DNA from: Odontesthes bonariensis
Taxonomy: Eukaryota; Chordata; Actinopteri; Atheriniformes; Atherinopsidae
Direction: 5' to 3'
Assembly (NCBI RefSeq): GCF_027942865.1
Contig: NC_134507.1
Coordinates: forward strand, 32,966,447 to 33,030,446
DNA: 64,000 bases
The translations under genes were made by a program, and so were the position numbers. Below, one piece after another: positions 10,237 through 20,525 of the stretch. Each line of letters starts with the position of its first letter. Position 1 is the first letter of the stretch. Under the pieces are notes generated by a model. That model was not told the DNA's origin. It saw only the letters and a program-made list of their open reading frames with translations, and made no database searches.

Positions 10237-10565
10237 ACTGTGAGTGTTCATAATGGCCAAATGTGTTAGTCTCTCCTGCGTCATGGTGCTGCGCAGCCAG
10301 GTTTTCAGGCTGAGAAAGAGCGCTCAGATGCTGTGACAGATATGGGCAGGGCCAGGGAAAGCCTAATGATCTTCTCCACCTCTGACAGCATGGAGCGGGG
10401 TTGGTGCTGCAACGTTTGCAGGATGGACCCCTTTGCAGGAAAGCCCTCCTCTTTCCCCCGTCCCTGCATACAACTATAAAGAATGTGAAGGGGACAAAGG
10501 GCCTCCTCACACTGGAGGGCAAAGTTGTTCAGGTATGTTGATTTGTCTTCATCAGAAGAACACAC
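10237..10565 (-). pseudogene. hAT transposase C-terminal (dimerisation) fragment
   Basis: The minus strand encodes MLSEVEKIIRLSLALP, then TASERSFS, then after a one-base frame change LKTWLRSTMTQERLTHLAIM. This is the hAT C-terminal dimerisation signature (A-S-ERxFS...LK..LRSTMxQxRL). The rest of the transposase is absent. A frameshift between RSFS and LKTWL shows that it is dead. Confidence 0.85.
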
Positions 10566-10743
10566 TAATACACTCAGATAAATGACCGTGCTTAATTGTA
10601 ATTCAGAGATACAAACATTTTAGGTAGACAAAGTAATGCCTACCAGTATTTGAAATGTTTTATTACAGAAAAGCTGTTGCAATGACATGTTTAGGTCTAA
10701 TTAGATCACTAAGTGATTGAACTTGTTCTTATTTAGCTCTCAG

Positions 10744-10805
10744 CTGTGAAAAAGGTCCGCAGTGGGAGAGAGGAGGTCCCGCTGCGTGAGGTGAAGCTGC
10801 AGCAG
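10744..10805 (+). CDS. OB-fold-like protein, exon A
   Basis: A 62-bp exon between a TTAGCTCTCAG acceptor and a GTAAGA donor reads VKKVRSGREEVPLREVKLQQ. It joins in phase 0 to the exon at 11051. With the next two exons it reads like an RPA-type OB fold (a 'k-v.sG..vpLr.v.l.d...s..ltLW' pattern). A hAT relic lies just upstream on the other strand. No start exon was found, so the gene is incomplete here. It could be a host gene or a Helitron-associated RPA-like gene, since a Helentron follows at 13.6 kb. Confidence 0.5.
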
Positions 10806-11050
10806 GTAAGACCAGAGAACGGGAGGATTGGAGAGGAGGGACAACCTCTGTAGTTTCTAGATAAGGGAAGATAAAATAAGATAAGTTTCATATTCTGTGA
10901 GTACCTTAGTAGTCTATGGGAGTGTGCTAACTGTCTCTTTCTGTGGCGCTGGTTGTTTATATGTTTACTGTGGTCACTTGTAGGCTGCACATTACAGAGT
11001 AATCTCTGGTGCCTTTATAGTTCTGACATGTCATACTGTGTTCTGTACAG

Positions 11051-11197
11051 GATAAAGCTTCTGCCTCCCTCACGCTGTGGCGGGAAGCTGCAGTCCAGGA
11101 GCTGGACCTCGGCAGCCAGTGCAGGATTACCCACTTAAAGTCCAACATGGATGCAGGAGGGGACTTCCTGCACACAACACCCTACAGCAATGTAGAA
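11051..11197 (+). CDS. OB-fold-like protein, exon B
   Basis: This exon has 49 codons between a TTCTGTACAG acceptor and a GAA|GTAAAA donor. It encodes SLTLWREAAVQELDLGSQCR and then ITHLKSNMDAGGDFLHTTPY. The SLTLWRE...G...ITHLK...FLHTTPYS pattern is that of an RPA-like OB fold, which binds single-stranded DNA: a beta strand ending in LW, a turn, and a strand ending in T-x-x-x. There is no in-frame stop up to the donor, and the phase is 0 on both sides. Confidence 0.55.
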
Positions 11198-11236
11198 GTA
11201 AAAAGCATTCTAATTCATCTAATCTAAAAACACATT

Positions 11237-11300
11237 CTAATCAGGATCAGAATGAGCTTTATTTGCCAAGTCGGTAGGCACATACAAGGAGTTTCTCTGG
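11237..11300 (+). repeat. Short interspersed repeat tail (CAGAATGAGCTTTATTTGCC type)
   Basis: ATCAGAATGAGCTTTATTTGCCAAGT-GGCACATACAAGGA is a motif I recall as widespread in fish genomes, usually the 3' end of a LINE or SINE. Only about 60 bp are present. Confidence 0.5.
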
Positions 11301-11739
11301 TTTAAACATGTAAAAGGCCACATGAAGTTTGGAGGTCTGCAGCAATTGACTCTGCAGAAAGGTTGCCAACCTTCTGCAGAGTCCATTGCTACAGACCTCC
11401 AAACCCGCTCTGTCATTTTACGTGGCCGACCACTTGGTGGCTGAGCTGCTGGCGTTCCCAGTCGCTTCCACTTTGTTCTAACACCACTGACAGCTGACTG
11501 TGGGATATTTAGGAGCGAGGAAATGTCTCCACTGGACTTGTTGCACAGGTGGCATCCTATCATGGCACCACGCTGGAATCCACTGAGCTCCTGAGAGCGA
11601 GCCATTCTTTCACAGATGTTTGTAGAAGCAGTCTGCATGCCGAGGGGCTTGCATTTCTACACCTGTGGCCATGGAAGTGATGGGAACCCCTGAATTTAAT
11701 TATCTGGATGAGTGAGTGAATACTTTTGGCAATCTAGTG
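11300..11739 (-). mobile_element. Truncated Tc1-like transposon (5' end and HTH region)
   Basis: The right end, read on minus, is TA-CACTAGATTGCCAAAAGT, a Tc1-type terminal repeat with a TA target. Inside, minus-strand codons give MARSQELSGFQRG...NIPQSAVSGVRTKWKRLGT...SGRPRKMTER, the paired-like helix-turn-helix of Tc1 transposases. The DDE catalytic domain and the other end are missing. A hairpin at 11331-11401 sits at the break. The element lies in the intron between OB-fold exons B and C. Confidence 0.8.
11331..11401. repeat. Inverted repeat (about 34-bp arms)
   Basis: GGAGGTCTGCAGCAATTGAC... and its reverse complement ...GAGTCCATTGCTACAGACCTCC face each other with a 2-base centre and three mismatches. 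It lies where the Tc1 relic is cut. Confidence 0.8.
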
Positions 11740-11876
11740 TATATTATACAGACATGAAATGGCAAATGATCTGACACAATTGAGAAAGAGATTAAAGAAA
11801 TAAACAAGGAGTAAGAAAGGGGTTTAATATCTAGCTGCAAGGTATTATGGGACATAGGTGCTGTTTGTTTTGGCAG

Positions 11877-12017
11877 GTGCTGATTGTGACTGATGAGGCA
11901 GCTGGAGTGGAGGTGATGGGCGTGATGGAGAGCAGCACAAGGGGGGTGCTGGAGCTCCTCATGTCCAGCACCGAAGTGTTTTATATTTCCCAGGACTTGT
12001 GGGAGCCCTTGAAAAGG
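11877..12017 (+). CDS. OB-fold-like protein, exon C
   Basis: This exon has 47 codons between a TGTTTTGGCAG acceptor and a donor at AAAAGG|GTAAAG. It reads VLIVTDEAAGVEVMGVMESS, then TRGVLELLMSSTEVFYISQD and LWEPLKR. Joined to exon B it gives ...YSNVE-VLIVTD..., with no phase conflict. The stretch looks like the next beta-rich segment of the same family. I found no following exon before the Helentron. The reading frame is clean, so the exon was under constraint until recently or still is. Confidence 0.5.
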
Positions 12018-12470
12018 GTAAAGTCTTTCTAAATATAAAATATATTGGGAAAAAAATCATTAACATTGAGGCAGTGGAAAGACCCTGCCCTCTGGCAGAA
12101 TAAATTTCATATATATGTATATAGTTTACACATAGTTAATATTGTTTTATGTTCTATTTTTATTAATGACGTTTCTTTGAAAATATAATAAAAATGAATT
12201 TAAATCCAGCATTTGGCTCAGTTGTATTGCTGTGGTAATATAGTCTGTGAAGATGAAGTGAAGATAAAAACTCTCCCAACCGAGGCTCAGCTCTGAAATA
12301 CTACTGACAGGAATTTCAGATGTGAGATGGTGACAGAGGGAGGACACCTTGAAGAAACCCTGGACAGAATCAGACTTCAGATTTATTCATCTATTCAATA
12401 AAGATATATTTCAGTACTCTGTTTTAACGTAACATATAACAGTACAGATGCACATGTTCATTTATTTGTC
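12018..12470. other. No gene recognised
   Basis: AT-rich sequence with short TATA-type runs (12100-12200). Nothing assignable. Confidence 0.5.
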
Positions 12471-13060
12471 ATTTCAGTTCAGTTTTATTAACACAGACAC
12501 AATTAAAAGAAGTAGCTTAGCTAAGGAATCCTACAAAATGCACCGTAACTTCTGTTCAATCCCGAGCATGCACAGAAGTGTGGGAAGAAAAAACTGAGTT
12601 TTAACAGGAAGAAAGCTCCATCAGAACCAGAACCAGGAAGGGCGGCCATCTGCCTGGAGCAGCTGGGGCTGAGAGGACAGAAAAGAGGGGACAACAAGCA
12701 GCGTAACACCAGGCCAGGGACACCTGCTGAGAGAGGAACAAGTTAATGACAACAATGATGGCACATGTACATGGAGAGGAGAGGTGCATCATGGGAGCTC
12801 CCCCAGCAGGCTGGGCCTACAGCAGCAGAACTATGGGATGTTTCAGGCTCAGCTGAGCCATCCCTAACTATAAGCTTCATCAGAAAGGAAAGTTTTAAGC
12901 CTGATCTTAAAAGTAGAGAGGGTGTCTGCTTCCTGAAGCCAAACTGGCAGCTGGTTCCACAGAGAGGGGCCTGATAACGGAAGGCTCTGCTCTGCCATTT
13001 ACACAAAAGGGGGAGATTAACATTATGCAGGACAGGTCCGATCCCTCGGTCAGTATATAG
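12471..13060 (+). repeat. Degraded interspersed repeat of a type common in percomorph fish
   Basis: It begins TTCAGTTCAGTTTTATTAAC. It continues with AACAGGAAGAAAGCTCCATC, GGGCGGCCATCTGCCTGG, GGAAAGTTTTAAGCCTGATC and AGCTGGTTCCACAGAGAGGG. I recall this string of motifs, in this order, as a very abundant repeat in cichlid-like and other percomorph genomes. No intact ORF. Copy identity could not be measured. Confidence 0.55.
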
Positions 13061-13636
13061 CTCATGCAAATTTGACTGTATCCATTGAACTTATGATAGA
13101 ATCATGCACCGTATTAGTCATTTTGGGGAACTCTGATTAAAGTTTTAATAATGTCTCTTGCTGAGATTACATTTTATAACATTTAAGTCTAACACACCAT
13201 GTTATTGTGATAAAATGAAAGGTTACGACTCTTAAATAACAGTACAACAGCTACAAGACGTCCAGGTTACACATATAACAGGGCTAAAACTGACAGGATT
13301 TCAGGTGAAAAACACTTTGAAAGATGGAAGTTGTAACAATCCTAAACCTGTCACTTGATTTCATTGTAAGACACAATTTTTTTTTGTTCTATTAACAAAA
13401 TTTCAACAAACTTCTATAACTGCTTAACTTGACGGATAAACATACATTTATATTTATACATAAATATCTGTTGTTGTATTTTAATGTAAATGTAATATAA
13501 ATATCGCAAGTGTTTCCAGTTAAAGCGAGTCTGCCATGTCAGCAGAAAGTATTACCTTATTGCTGAATATACTGTCCTGTTCCTGTGGGCAGTGTCAGTG
13601 ATTGACAGATAAAGCAGCCAATCAGCACATGATGTT
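13061..13636. other. No gene recognised
   Basis: AT-rich non-coding sequence left of the Helentron remains. No terminal structure could be defined. Confidence 0.5.
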
Positions 13637-14362
13637 CACTGCAGGGCAGCTGCTTACTCGTGTGTACAGTATCTGACTAAATACATCCCAAAGAAGGAAA
13701 GTGGTCTGTCAGAGTACCTGCAAACTGTCATGGAGAATTCCAACATGGACAGAGTTAATGAGTGTGATGAGATGAGAGCTGTCATGCAGGCTCACTCCAG
13801 AAAGAGAGAGATCAGTGCTCAGGAGTGTGTGACTCGTGCATGTGGAATAAAGATGAAGAAGTGCTCACGCAGTGTTGTGTTCATTCCTACTGATGACAGT
13901 CCAGTGAAAATGAGTCGCCCCATGTCATTCTTGGAGGACACCCCGTCAGAGTCTCGTAATGTCTGGATGACGAGTTTGAGTGACAAATACAAAGCCAGAC
14001 CCGAGACCCCAGAGTATGAGGAGATGTGCTCGGCTGATTTTGCTGCTAGCTGCAGGTTTGTCAGTGCAGACCACTCAAAGCGTGATGGTGTTTCACCACT
14101 TCTGAATGAGCTGGGATTTGTCCAAAGGCGGAAAAATGATAAGCCCTCTGTCATCAGATATTACCAATGTTCCAAGGAGAAACAGCCCGAGCAGTTTTAT
14201 GCCAGATTACTGAGACTGTACCTTCCTCACCGATCCGAGTATGAAATACCAAGTGCCCATCTTCCAACCTACGAGTCTTTGTACAACTCTGGCTGGGTGC
14301 AGCTCCCAGGCTCAAACCGTCCTGAGAGCGTGAAAAACATTACACAAACACACAGAGACTAA
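13637..14362 (+). pseudogene. Helentron polyprotein, end of Rep and linker region
   Basis: The open frame starts upstream of the ATG at 13730 with CVQYLTKYIPKKESGLSEYL. The Y-x-x-K-Y-x-x-K pattern is the tyrosine motif at the end of the Helitron HUH Rep nuclease. It is followed by ISAQECVTRACGIKM and SVVFIPTDD, typical of the segment between Rep and helicase. The HUH motif itself and everything N-terminal to it are missing, so the element is 5'-truncated. A TAA at 14360-14362 interrupts the frame; codons after it (YEKHTEEIENALVEFEES) continue the same protein. Confidence 0.8.
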
Positions 14363-15525
14363 TATGAGAAACACACTGAGGAGATTGAGAATGCACTTGT
14401 AGAGTTTGAGGAGAGCAGAGAGCATGTGATGGATGAATGGTGGAATCTGGCTCCTGAATCTGAAGTTGTGATGATGAGCTGCAGCAAAGAGAGCCAGACG
14501 ATGAGCAGGAACATGTGCCCGACTATTGTCCTCAGTCTGCTGCTGTGACAGAAATGAGAGCCATCAGAGAACCCCCAGCTGTGGATCCAGCTGTGCTGCG
14601 GCAGATGTATCAGAACCTGAAGCAGAAGCAGGCCTGTGTGTTCCATGCTATCAGAGACTGCTGCATTAAACTTGTGTGTGGCCTAAATCCAGAGCAGTTT
14701 TTCTTTTATGCCAACGGTGGTGCAGGAACAGGAAAGTCCCACCTGATGAAATGCATTTACTCAGAGGCATCTAAGATACTGAGCAAACTGCAGCTACATG
14801 CAGAGGAGTTTGCCATATCAAAGCCAACTGTTTTACTCTCTTCTTTCACTGGAACTGCAGCTTTCAGCATCTGTGGCACAACACTGCACTCTCTGCTGAA
14901 GCTTCCACGCAGTCTGAAAGCACCAATCCAAGGACTCGCTAACCAACTGGATGAACTCACATCTGAACCTTTTAATGCTCAAATCATCATTATCGCTGAG
15001 ATCTCCATGGTTTCAAAGCCTCTTTTTGCTTATGTGGACGCAGGACTGAAACAGATCAAAGGCAATCAGAGAGCGTTTGGTGGAATGTCAGTTTTAGCTG
15101 TTGGAGATTTCTATCAGCTGCCGCCTGTGCGCCAGTCTAAACCTCTGTGTGTACACGACCCAGCAGATACTGACCTGTGGCAGGAACATTTTCAGATGAT
15201 CACTCTGACTGAGATCATGAGACAGAAGGATGATGTTGCCTTTGCAGACGTGCTGAACAGGATTGGGGTGAAACCAAAGGCAGACGAGCTGTCTCAGGCT
15301 GACAGAGATTTGTTGTCACAGGCCATCACTGAACCAGCTCTTTGTCCCACTGAGCTTCTGCACATTTTCCCCACCAATAAGTTGGTTGATGAACACAACT
15401 CAGTGACACTGGCTTTGTTCCATTCCAACATTATCACGATGGATGCAGATGACTTCCAGAAAGATCCCGAACAGGCAGAATGGCCCGTAAAGACACACCA
15501 TGTAAGGGAGGCCGAAATGATTTAG
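14363..15525 (+). pseudogene. Helentron PIF1-like helicase, first part
   Basis: A one-base frame change near 14460 leads into the long frame. Walker A is ANGGAGTGKSHLMK. The Walker B position reads IIIIAEISMV, where PIF1/Helitron helicases have D-E, so the catalytic Asp is Ala. Motif III is VGDFYQLPPVR. This is the SF1B helicase of a rolling-circle transposon, which unwinds DNA during transposition. The frame ends at 15525 through a second frameshift near 15485; the next frame continues the same protein. Three frame breaks, one stop and the lost Asp mean that the copy is dead. Confidence 0.88.
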
Positions 15526-16520
15526 CCCACACTCTGAAAGCTGCTGAAGGGGCTCGTGTCATGCTCACCAGAAACTTTGACATTCAGAACGGTCTGGTTA
15601 ACGGGGCTTCTGCCACACTGATGTGCATAGTGACTTCTGAGGATGATCAACACATCACTAAACTGGGCCTGAGGATGGATAATCAGACAGGTGTAGCAAG
15701 AATCCAGAGTGGAGCTCCAGAATCTGCCAATCTGGTTTACATGGAGAGAGCAGAGGAGAAGCTGAAACAGAACGGAGTGCTACGCAGACAGTTTCCTGTG
15801 AGGCTGGCGTTCTCCTGCACTGTCCATAAAACCCAGGGCCTCACAACACATGCAGCCGTGGTGTCCCTGCAGAAAGTCTCTGAAGCAGGTATGGCTTATG
15901 TAGCTCTCAGCAGGGGGACGTCTCTCAGTGGGCTGGATTTACTGGATTTGGATGAAAAGAAAATATACGCCAATGCTGAAGTGAGTGCAGCGCTCCAGAC
16001 CATGAGACAAGCCGATGTGGATCACATGATGCCTCTTCTTCAGGTGAGAGAAACAGTACACAGGCCCGACACTCTGAGCCTTGTTCAGCACAACACAGAG
16101 GGACTGCCATCTCACATCGGTGACATCAGGAGACATCATGAGCTGTGCCTGGCAGATGTCCTGTGTCTGACAGAAACTCACCTGCAGGGCTCCTTTGTTG
16201 CAGACAGGCTGCATCTGGACGGCTACAACATGTTCAAGCGCAACAGACACACGTCCTACACTCAGTATCCTCAGATGGCCAGCAGAGCAGGTGGCGGGGT
16301 TGCTGTCTATGTGAGAAAGCACATTCAGGTGCGTGAGAGACAGTATTTGCATAATGTGACTGATCTGGAGTTTGTGGCTTTGAAGGTTGAGGCTCCAGTC
16401 TGTGCAGTGATTGCAGCTGTGTACAGACCTCCTGACTACAGTCTGACACCGTTCCTGGAGAACCTGGGAAGCTTTTTGGATGGACTGTCACCCTGTTATT
16501 GTGTGTGGAGACTTCAATGA
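15480..16520 (+). pseudogene. Helentron helicase C-terminal part and start of endonuclease
   Basis: This continues the helicase: ARVMLTRNFDIQNGLVNGA, then motif V/VI CTVHKTQGLTTHAAVVSL and AYVALSRGTSLSGL. From about residue 200 a second domain begins: LVQHNTEGLPSH, DVLCLTETHLQ (with the catalytic Glu), GGGVAVYVRK and AAVYRPPDYS, an apurinic-type endonuclease (EEP fold). Helicase plus EEP endonuclease in this order is the mark of Helentrons, the fish/animal branch of Helitrons. A frame break near 16490 moves to the next frame. Confidence 0.9.
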
Positions 16521-16734
16521 GAATCAGGTACTCAGGTCAACAAAGCCAGTTCTAGATCTTTTTCAGTCTAAGGGATATGTACAGCTGATCACCTCTGCCA
16601 CCACAGACAGGAACACGCTGCTTGACCTTATTTTCATTTCCCAGCCACAGCGATGTCTCCACTCAGGTGTCATGAGAAGCTATTACAGCTATCACAACCC
16701 AGTGTTCTGTGTCCTGTCCACCAGGGAACCATGA
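16490..16734 (+). pseudogene. Helentron endonuclease, C-terminal part
   Basis: VIVCGDFNENQVL carries the D-x-N motif of EEP nucleases. It is followed by NTLLDLIFIS and YYSYHNPVFCVLS, the final S-x-H-type motif, ending at a natural stop at 16732-16734. The 3' terminus of the transposon should lie between here and the LINE at 16995. I see no clear terminal hairpin and CTRR-like end. Confidence 0.85.
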
Positions 16735-16994
16735 AGAGGTCGCTGAGTCTTAAAAATCATGACAAATGTAAACAATTACTGCCTGAAGTTCGTAGTTTTG
16801 GTGAAGAGATAATAATGTTTTCTTCAGAAAAGTATAAGAAAAGTTTTATCACAAAATCTGAAGAGCTGAAATATGCTATTGATATTTAACTGAATCGGAT
16901 AATGACTTTTTCCAAATACTTTATTTTTTCTCAATATTGGACGTTTCTCCTGATAAAATATTATTGACAGCTAATATAATACTTATAATATAAC
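16735..16994. other. Probable Helentron 3' flank
   Basis: AT-rich, non-coding; may hold the Helentron 3' end. It abuts the tail of the Rex3 LINE. Confidence 0.4.
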
Positions 16995-17013
16995 CCATCC
17001 ATCCATCCATCCA

Positions 17014-18711
17014 TTATCTTCCGCTGGTCCGGGGATCGGGTCGCGGGGGCAGCAGCTTGAGCAAAGAGACCCAGACGTCCCTGTCCCCGGCCACTTCCTC
17101 CAGCTCTTCTGGGGGGACCCCGAGGCGTTCCCAGGCCAGCCGAGAGACATAGTCTCTCCAACGTGTCCTGGGTCTTCCCCGGGGTCTCCTCCCAGTGGGA
17201 CGGGCCCGGAACACCTCACCGGGGAGGCGTCCAGGAGGCATTCTCACCAGATGCCCGAGCCACCTCATCTGACTCCTCTCGATGCGGAGGAGCAGCGGTT
17301 CTACTCCGAGCCCCTCCCGGATGACCGAGCTTCTCACCCTATCTCTAAGGGAGAGCCCAGACACCCTGCGGAGGAAACTCATTTCGGCCGCTTGTATTCG
17401 CGATCTCGTTCTTTCGGTCACTACCCACAGCTCGTGACCATAGGTGAGGGTAGGAACATAGATTGACCGGTAAATCGAGAGCTTCGCCTTCTGGCTCAGC
17501 TCCTTCTTCACCACGACGGGCCGGTGCAGAGCCCGCATCACTGCAGACGCCGCACCGATCCGTCTGTCAATCTCCTGTTCCATTCGTCCCTCACTCGTGA
17601 ACAAGACCCCGAGATACTTGAACTCCTCCACTTGGGGAAGGATCTCATTCCCGACCCGGAGAGAGCATTCCACCCTTTTCCGGCCGAAGACCATGGTCTC
17701 AGATTTGGAGGTGCTGATGGTCATCCCAGCCGCTTCACACTCGGCTGCGAACCGCTCCAGTGAGAGCTGAAGGTCACGGCCTGACGACGCCAACAGAACC
17801 AAATCGTCCGCAAAAAGCAGAGACCCGATTCTGAGGTCGCCAAACCGGACCCCCTCGACGCCCTGGCTGCGCCTAGAAATTCTGTCCATAAAAATTATGA
17901 ACAGAATCGGTGACAAAGGGCAGCCCTGACGGAGTCCAACCCTCACAGGAAACATGTCCGACTTACTGCCGGCAATGCGGACCAGACTCTGACACCGGTC
18001 ATACAGGGACCGAACAGCCCATATCAAGGAGTCCGGCACTCCATGCTCCCGGAGCACCCCCCATAAGAGTCCCCGAGGGACACGGTCGAACGCCTTCTCC
18101 AAGTCCACAAAACACATGTAGACAGGTTGGGCGAACTCCCATGCACCCTCCAGGATCCTGCGGAGGGTATAGAGCTGGTCCACTGTTCCACGGCCAGGAC
18201 GAAAACCACACTGCACCTCCTGAATCCGAGATTCGACTGTCTGGCGGATCCTCCTCTCCAGTACCCCCGAAAAGACCTTACCAGGGAGGCTGAGGAGTGT
18301 GATCCCCCTATAGTTGGAACACACCCTCCGGTCCCCCTTTTTAAAGAGGGGGACCACCACCCCGATCTGCCAGTCCAGAGGCACTGCCCCCGATGTCCAC
18401 GCGATGCTGCAGAGGCGTGTCAACCAAGACAGCCCCACAACATCCAGAGCCTTGAGGAACTCAGGACGGACCTCATCCACCCCCGGGGCCTTGCCACCGA
18501 GGAGTTTTTTGACCACCTCGGCAACCTCAGCCCCAGAAATGGGAGGTCCCACGTCCGAGCTCCCCAACTCTGCTTCCTCATCGGAAGGCGTGTCGGTAGG
18601 ATTGAGGAGGCCCTCGAAGTACTCCCCCCACCGACTCACGACGTCCCTAGTTGAAGTCAGCAGAGCCCCGCCCTCACCATACACGGTGTTGACGGTGCAC
18701 CGCTTCCCCCC
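17014..18711 (-). CDS. Rex3 ORF, reverse transcriptase part
   Basis: The open frame of about 560 codons holds the RT palm motifs: [66 protein letters not shown] and [11 protein letters not shown] (the FADD catalytic box). A C-terminal region follows with RWLGHLVRM and [10 protein letters not shown]. No stop interrupts it. With the endonuclease it would make one polyprotein but for the poly-C frame change, so this is a young copy. Confidence 0.9.
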   Translation of the reverse strand, partial: GGKRCTVNTVYGEGGALLTSTRDVVSRWGEYFEGLLNPTDTPSDEEAELGSSDVGPPISGAEVAEVVKKLLGGKAPGVDEVRPEFLKALDVVGLSWLTRLCSIAWTSGAVPLDWQIGVVVPLFKKGDRRVCSNYRGITLLSLPGKVFSGVLERRIRQTVESRIQEVQCGFRPGRGTVDQLYTLRRILEGAWEFAQPVYMCFVDLEKAFDRVPRGLLWGVLREHGVPDSLIWAVRSLYDRCQSLVRIAGSKSDMFPVRVGLRQGCPLSPILFIIFMDRISRRSQGVEGVRFGDLRIGSLLFADDLVLLASSGRDLQLSLERFAAECEAAGMTISTSKSETMVFGRKRVECSLRVGNEILPQVEEFKYLGVLFTSEGRMEQEIDRRIGAASAVMRALHRPVVVKKELSQKAKLSIYRSIYVPTLTYGHELWVVTERTRSRIQAAEMSFLRRVSGLSLRDRVRSSVIREGLGVEPLLLRIERSQMRWLGHLVRMPPGRLPGEVFRARPTGRRPRGRPRTRWRDYVSRLAWERLGVPPEELEEVAGDRDVWVSLLKLLPPRPDPRTSGR

Positions 18712-20037
18712 CCCTGAGCCGCCGGATGGTGGACCAGAATCTCCTCGAGGCCGTCCGGAAATCGTTCTCCATGGCCTCCCCGAACTCCTCCCAAGCCCGA
18801 GTTTTTGCCTCAGCAACCGCCGAGGCTGCGTTCCGCTTGGCCTGTCGGTACCCATCAGCTGCTTCCAGAGTCCCACTGGCCAAAAAGGCCCGATAGGACT
18901 CCTTCTTCAGCTTGACGGCCTCCCTCACCACTGGGGTCCACCAGCGGGTTCGGGGATTGCCGCCACGACAGGCACCGACCACCTTGCGGCCACAGCTCCG
19001 GTCGGCCGCCTCAACAATGGAGGCACGGAACATGGCCCATTCGGGCTCAATGTCCCCCACCTCCCCCGGGACATGGTTGAAGCTCTGCCGGAGGTGGGAG
19101 TTGAAACTCCTCCTTACAGGGGATTCCGCCAGCCGTTCCCAGCAGACCCTCACAATACGTTTGGGCCTGCCAGGTCTGACCGGCTTCCTCCCCCACCAGC
19201 GGAGCCAACTCACCACCAGGTGGTGATCAGTTGACAGCTCCGCCCCTCTCTTCACCCGAGTGTCCAGGACATACGGCCGCAAGTCCGATGATACGACTAC
19301 AAAGTCGATCATCGAGCTGCGGCCTAGGGTGTCCTGGTGCCAAGTGCACATATGGACACCCTTATGCCTGAACATGGTGTTCGTTATGGACAATCCGTGA
19401 CGAGCACAGAAGTCCAACAACAAAACACCACTCTGATTCAGATCGGGGGGGCCGTTCCTCCCAATCACGCCCCTCCAGGTCTCACTGTCATTGCCCACGT
19501 GAGCATTGAAGTCCCCCAGCAGGACGAGGGAGTCTCCCGGAGGAGCACTCTCTAGTGCCTCCTCCAGGGACTCCAAAAAGGGTGGGTACTCTGAACTGCC
19601 GTTCGGTGCATAAGCACAAACAACAGTCAGGACCCGTCCCCCCACCCTAAGGCGGAGGGAGGCTACGCTCTCGTCTACCGGGGTGAACCCCAATGTACAG
19701 GCGCACAGCCGGGGGGCAATAAGTATGCCTACACCTGCTTTACGCCTCTCACCGCGGGCAACTCCAGAGTGGAAGAGAGTCCAACCCCTCTCGAGGAGGC
19801 TGGTTCCGGAGCCCAAGCCATGCGTCGAGGTGAGTCCGACTATATCTAGCCGGAACCGCTCAGCCTCGCGCACCAGCTCAGGCTCCTTCCCCAGCAGAGA
19901 GGTGACGTTCCACGTCCCAAGAGCCAGCTTCAGTAGCCGAGGATCAGACCGCCAAGGTCCCTGCCTTCGGCTGCCGCCCAGCTCACATTGCACCCGACCC
20001 CCATGGCCCCTCCCACGGGTGGTGAGCCCGTAGGAAG
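18712..20037 (-). CDS. Rex3 ORF, endonuclease part
   Basis: From [16 protein letters not shown] it runs through [33 protein letters not shown] (D-x-N motif), [11 protein letters not shown] and [13 protein letters not shown] (the D-H pair). This is the apurinic-type endonuclease that nicks target DNA. The usual catalytic Glu position (TETH in many families) reads LTSTHG here. The frame is open for over 440 codons and leaves the RT frame at a run of nine C (plus strand, 18706-18714). That single homopolymer slip could be a real frameshift or an assembly error. Confidence 0.88.
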
Positions 20038-20045
20038 CCCTCATA

Positions 20046-20375
20046 CCTGATTTAAAACACAACTTAATTTCTGAAAAGGGACATTTTTGTCCCCTTTTAA
20101 AACCACCTAAAAACATCATATATTAATATTTTTTTCCACTTTATTTTTCACAAACCTTTTATTCCACTTCAGTTCTAATCATAACTACCAAGTTTTCAAT
20201 TATTTTTAAAAAAAATTAACCCTTTCGATGCCAATTTGAACTTTTTAGCCCAAATTTTCAGCCTTTAGGTGCCAGTATTTTCAAAATATGGAATGCAAAG
20301 TGGAATTATTGAGTAGGAATAATTATGGTCTGGGATATAGCTAAAGTGGAACAAGACAAATATTCTCTCTGCCTT
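20046..20375. other. No gene recognised
   Basis: AT-rich. A small palindrome-like GGGACATTTTTGTCCC lies at 20080-20095. Confidence 0.4.
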
Positions 20376-20525
20376 CTGCTTCTGCACAAGAGAAACAACA
20401 AAGAAAGCAGAGTGCTGCTGAGATAACAGCAGCTGAGTCCAGAACTCATTAATACAACATGAATAGCAGGAAAGTCTCTGAGGACATTAAACAGCTTTGG
20501 CTTGTTGTCAGATTCTGATCCATTC
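20376..20525 (+). repeat. 150-bp segment duplicated in inverse at 46789-46938
   Basis: CTGCTTCTGCACAAGAGAAA through GATTCTGATCCATTC matches the reverse complement of 46789-46938 with one mismatch that I could find. No coding frame runs through both copies. Confidence 0.9.

Larger units (their letters stand above)
16995..20045 (-). mobile_element. Rex3 non-LTR retrotransposon (RTE clade), near full length
   Basis: The element reads right to left. The tail at 16995-17015 is a short (GATG)n run, the known 3' end of Rex3. The sequences CGGTGACAAAGGGCAGCCCTG near 17910 and ACCACCACCCC-ATCTGCCA near 18354 coincide with the published Rex3 RT primer sites, as I remember them. It encodes an EEP endonuclease followed by reverse transcriptase over about 3 kb, GC-rich against AT-rich flanks. 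The 5' end is placed at about 20045, where similarity to coding sequence stops. No target-site duplication was identified. Confidence 0.92.

Noticed and set aside
17251-19555. Plus-strand ORFs over the LINE (up to 306 aa)
   Set aside because: GC-rich antisense shadows of the Rex3 endonuclease and RT frames.
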